Assembly: GCA_017481205.1 (NCBI GenBank)
Contig: JAFUPN010000041.1
Coordinates: 143,809 to 207,808 of the forward strand
Length of the DNA: 64,000 nt
Direction of reading: 5' to 3'
From: Clostridia bacterium
GTDB lineage: Bacteria > Bacillota > Clostridia > UMGS1810
Each line of letters begins with the position of its first letter. Within the stretch, counting starts at the first letter, position 1. Positions 62,210 to 64,000 of this stretch are shown piece by piece. The notes beneath the pieces are model-generated. The model searched no databases, had not been told where the DNA came from, and saw nothing but the letters and a program-made list of their open reading frames with translations. Made by a program: the position numbers and the translations under genes.

Positions 62210-62848
62210 TTACACATTAGCAGGAAATACCGTCTTATCCTTTCCGAGATGCTCATCTTCACTTACGCTGATGCAGTTCCAGCCTCCGTTATATTCAAGA
62301 ACTGTAACCGATCCATTCGAAACCCAAGGGACATTTTTCATATAACTTATATCTCCATACTGAATTATGGTCTGTGCCGCACGTATCGGTGTTGCGTGAG
62401 TTGCAACAGCAATCGTCTCACCATAACTTTCTTTTGCAATTGCAGTTAATGAATCCATAACTCTCTCACTAAGTTCTTTAACCGATTCCCCGCCGCTACA
62501 ACACGCATTTCCAATATCATTAAGCCACACAATATACTCATCCGAAAAATTCTTCTCCAAATCATCAAAAGACATCTTCTGCCATTTGCCTGCATATATT
62601 TCACGAATTTCCTGACAGGTTATTATATCTGCACCAATCAGCTTTGAAATCGGCACTGCTGTACAATAAGCGCGTTTCAAATCACTTGCATAAATTTTTG
62701 TAGGGGCATACTTCTCAACAATATATTTAGCTGTTTTTTCTGCCTGTTCAATCCCTTTTGGCATAAGCGGAGCATCATACTGACCTGCAAAAAAACCATT
62801 GTTGTTAGCTTCGCTTTCGCCATGTCTTATTAAAAGCAATTTTGTCAT
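62210..62848 (-). CDS. Histidine phosphatase-family protein (phosphoglycerate-mutase-like)
   Basis: 212 residues. The phospho-His motif is LLIRHGESEANNNGFFAGQYDAPL (RHG), the proton donor Glu lies in YAGKWQKMSFDD, and the second His in VATHATPIRA. These enzymes dephosphorylate sugar phosphates or nucleotides; the substrate is not predictable. GGGAGAC precedes the ATG. An imperfect GCAATAT/ATATTGC inverted repeat (62922-62949) lies upstream. Confidence 0.85.
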   Translation of the reverse strand: MTKLLLIRHGESEANNNGFFAGQYDAPLMPKGIEQAEKTAKYIVEKYAPTKIYASDLKRAYCTAVPISKLIGADIITCQEIREIYAGKWQKMSFDDLEKNFSDEYIVWLNDIGNACCSGGESVKELSERVMDSLTAIAKESYGETIAVATHATPIRAAQTIIQYGDISYMKNVPWVSNGSVTVLEYNGGWNCISVSEDEHLGKDKTVFPANV

Positions 62849-62967
62849 ATCTTGTTGTCTCCCATTATTTAACCCATTCTATTCATTAAACCCGGTGAAC
62901 GACTAATCCCACCACAATCATGCAATATAAACTCATTTCACCATATTGCATCAAGAGCTTTTTCTGT

Positions 62968-64000
62968 TTAAATTTTTTCACGTTTTAAAACTTTTCCCTC
63001 ATTATCGGTGAATGTTGCAGTAATCCCATCCGCATTAAACTCATATCCGCATCCGCCATAGTAGTTATCTTTTAAATGAGAACCCACAACAACCGTGCAA
63101 GGTTGACCTAACTTGTCTTCTTCATCACCTTGTTTATTGATTGCAAATATATGTTTATGACCACACATCATCACATCGGGCTTTACTTTTTCTTTAAGTA
63201 GTTTTGCCCACTCCTTGTAAATTTCCTCTTCAATGTTAAATGGCGGATTAAAGCACCGGGTAAATGGATTATGAACAATCACCACTTTATGTCTGATTCC
63301 TTCTTCATTGTACTCCTTTTCGTTTGATGCGATAACTTCTTTTATATATTTCGTTTCTTTTTTTCTGAAATCATGACAACAAATTGTATGACCGTATTCC
63401 TCATGTGAATCCCCTTTATCCTCACCACAATCCAGAATAATTCCCCATATATCTCCTAATCGGAATGTATAAAAAGAATTTCCGTTTTGACAGGGAGTAT
63501 AATCAGCAATATTTTCAGCATAAATTCCCCTTGTGTCATGGTTGCCTCGCGAAAAAACAATTGGAATGTTGCCTTTGGTAAGCTCCTCGGCAATTTGATA
63601 AATTACATCAAAATTCTCAATACTGCCACTATGATGGGGTATATCTCCATTCATAATGAGAAAATCAATTTTCCCAAAATTTTCTTCGTATGTACGAGCG
63701 GCGTCAATAGGCTCATGAACTCTATTATGTGTATCGGAAATATGATACGCACGAATATTGTCTTCAGGAACCGGTTTAAATTCAAATGGAATTTCAATAA
63801 CATCTTCTGTTTCAGTAAAATAAGGTTTTCTTTCTATTATTTTCCGATAACAAACAATATATTTCTTTTCAGCATCAAGCTTTTCCATCGGAATACTGAC
63901 TTTGTGGATACTTGTACGAGAACGCATAATACCATTCGAGGCATCATAATAGCATTCGTCTCCAACCTTTATCCACATAAGTGCTTCGCACGACACCAAT
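62968..64000 (-). CDS. Metallophosphoesterase (5' end outside the window)
   Basis: At least 343 residues of a calcineurin-type metallophosphoesterase; the N-terminus extends past the right edge. Metal-binding motifs are present in order: DTHN (HISDTHN), GDIPHHSG (family GD.....), FSRGNHDTRG (GNHD), VIVHNPFTR and MCGHKHIF (GH.H). An N-terminal beta region (VSIPMEKLDAEKKYIVCYRKI) suggests a preceding fibronectin-like/PAP-N domain. No anchor is visible in the part seen. Confidence 0.82.
   Translation of the reverse strand, partial: LVSCEALMWIKVGDECYYDASNGIMRSRTSIHKVSIPMEKLDAEKKYIVCYRKIIERKPYFTETEDVIEIPFEFKPVPEDNIRAYHISDTHNRVHEPIDAARTYEENFGKIDFLIMNGDIPHHSGSIENFDVIYQIAEELTKGNIPIVFSRGNHDTRGIYAENIADYTPCQNGNSFYTFRLGDIWGIILDCGEDKGDSHEEYGHTICCHDFRKKETKYIKEVIASNEKEYNEEGIRHKVVIVHNPFTRCFNPPFNIEEEIYKEWAKLLKEKVKPDVMMCGHKHIFAINKQGDEEDKLGQPCTVVVGSHLKDNYYGGCGYEFNADGITATFTDNEGKVLKREKI

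Overview
The window looks like a chromosomal segment from an anaerobic Gram-positive member of the Clostridia, probably an uncultured gut Oscillospirales or Lachnospirales-type bacterium. The evidence is strong AGGAGG-type ribosome binding sites, lipoprotein solute-binding proteins of the LplA type with LplB/YtcP-type permeases and no local ATPase, large membrane-bound AraC regulators, and S-layer homology (SLH) anchored proteins. The species cannot be named from the sequence.

About 51 kb (1872-52734, all minus strand) is one large glycan-utilisation locus made of two related halves. Transcription runs from high to low coordinates. The upstream half (52734 to 28380) holds an importer (two permeases and a solute-binding lipoprotein), an AraC sensor, two secreted family 8 polysaccharide lyases (PL8), a secreted multi-module protein, an SLH-anchored 1648-residue protein and a second SLH protein. 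It ends at a terminator. The downstream half (27974 to 1872) holds a second importer, a C-terminal-SLH protein, an N-terminal-SLH protein, two tandem LamG proteins, two tandem LamG/beta-propeller proteins and a second AraC sensor. It finishes with cytoplasmic enzymes: SGNH esterase, GH78-like rhamnosidase, GH10-like hydrolase, RpiB-family isomerase and alpha/beta hydrolase. Each half starts at a promoter region carrying tandem 20-bp direct repeats with a shared ATCAATTT core, which are good candidates for AraC operators.

A reasonable model is as follows. SLH and LamG proteins hold an acidic glycan at the cell surface and PL8 lyases cut it outside the cell. The two importers take up oligosaccharides, using a shared ATPase encoded elsewhere, and cytoplasmic esterases and glycosidases finish the job. 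A KdgK-like kinase at 59101-60129 could feed the uronate part into the KDG pathway. No GH88 unsaturated glucuronidase or KDPG aldolase is seen here, so the substrate (glycosaminoglycan-like, xanthan-like or another uronate/rhamnose-containing polymer) is not settled.

The left edge (2-1563, plus strand) carries the end of a GH28-like beta-helix protein and a phosphotriesterase-like lactonase, convergent with the locus. To the right, a Gfo/Idh oxidoreductase and a tRNA-Trp are followed by a more AT-rich segment. A block of about 4.3 kb (two dehydrogenases, a Gfo/Idh protein, an AraC regulator and a decayed AraC fragment) is bracketed by two copies of a ~71-bp repeat next to the tRNA gene, which suggests a past insertion. 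The last genes (59101 to the right end, minus strand) are KdgK-like, polysaccharide deacetylase-like, esterase-like, histidine phosphatase and metallophosphoesterase; the last is cut by the window edge. Several intergenic gaps hold different hairpin-rich, MITE-like repeats.
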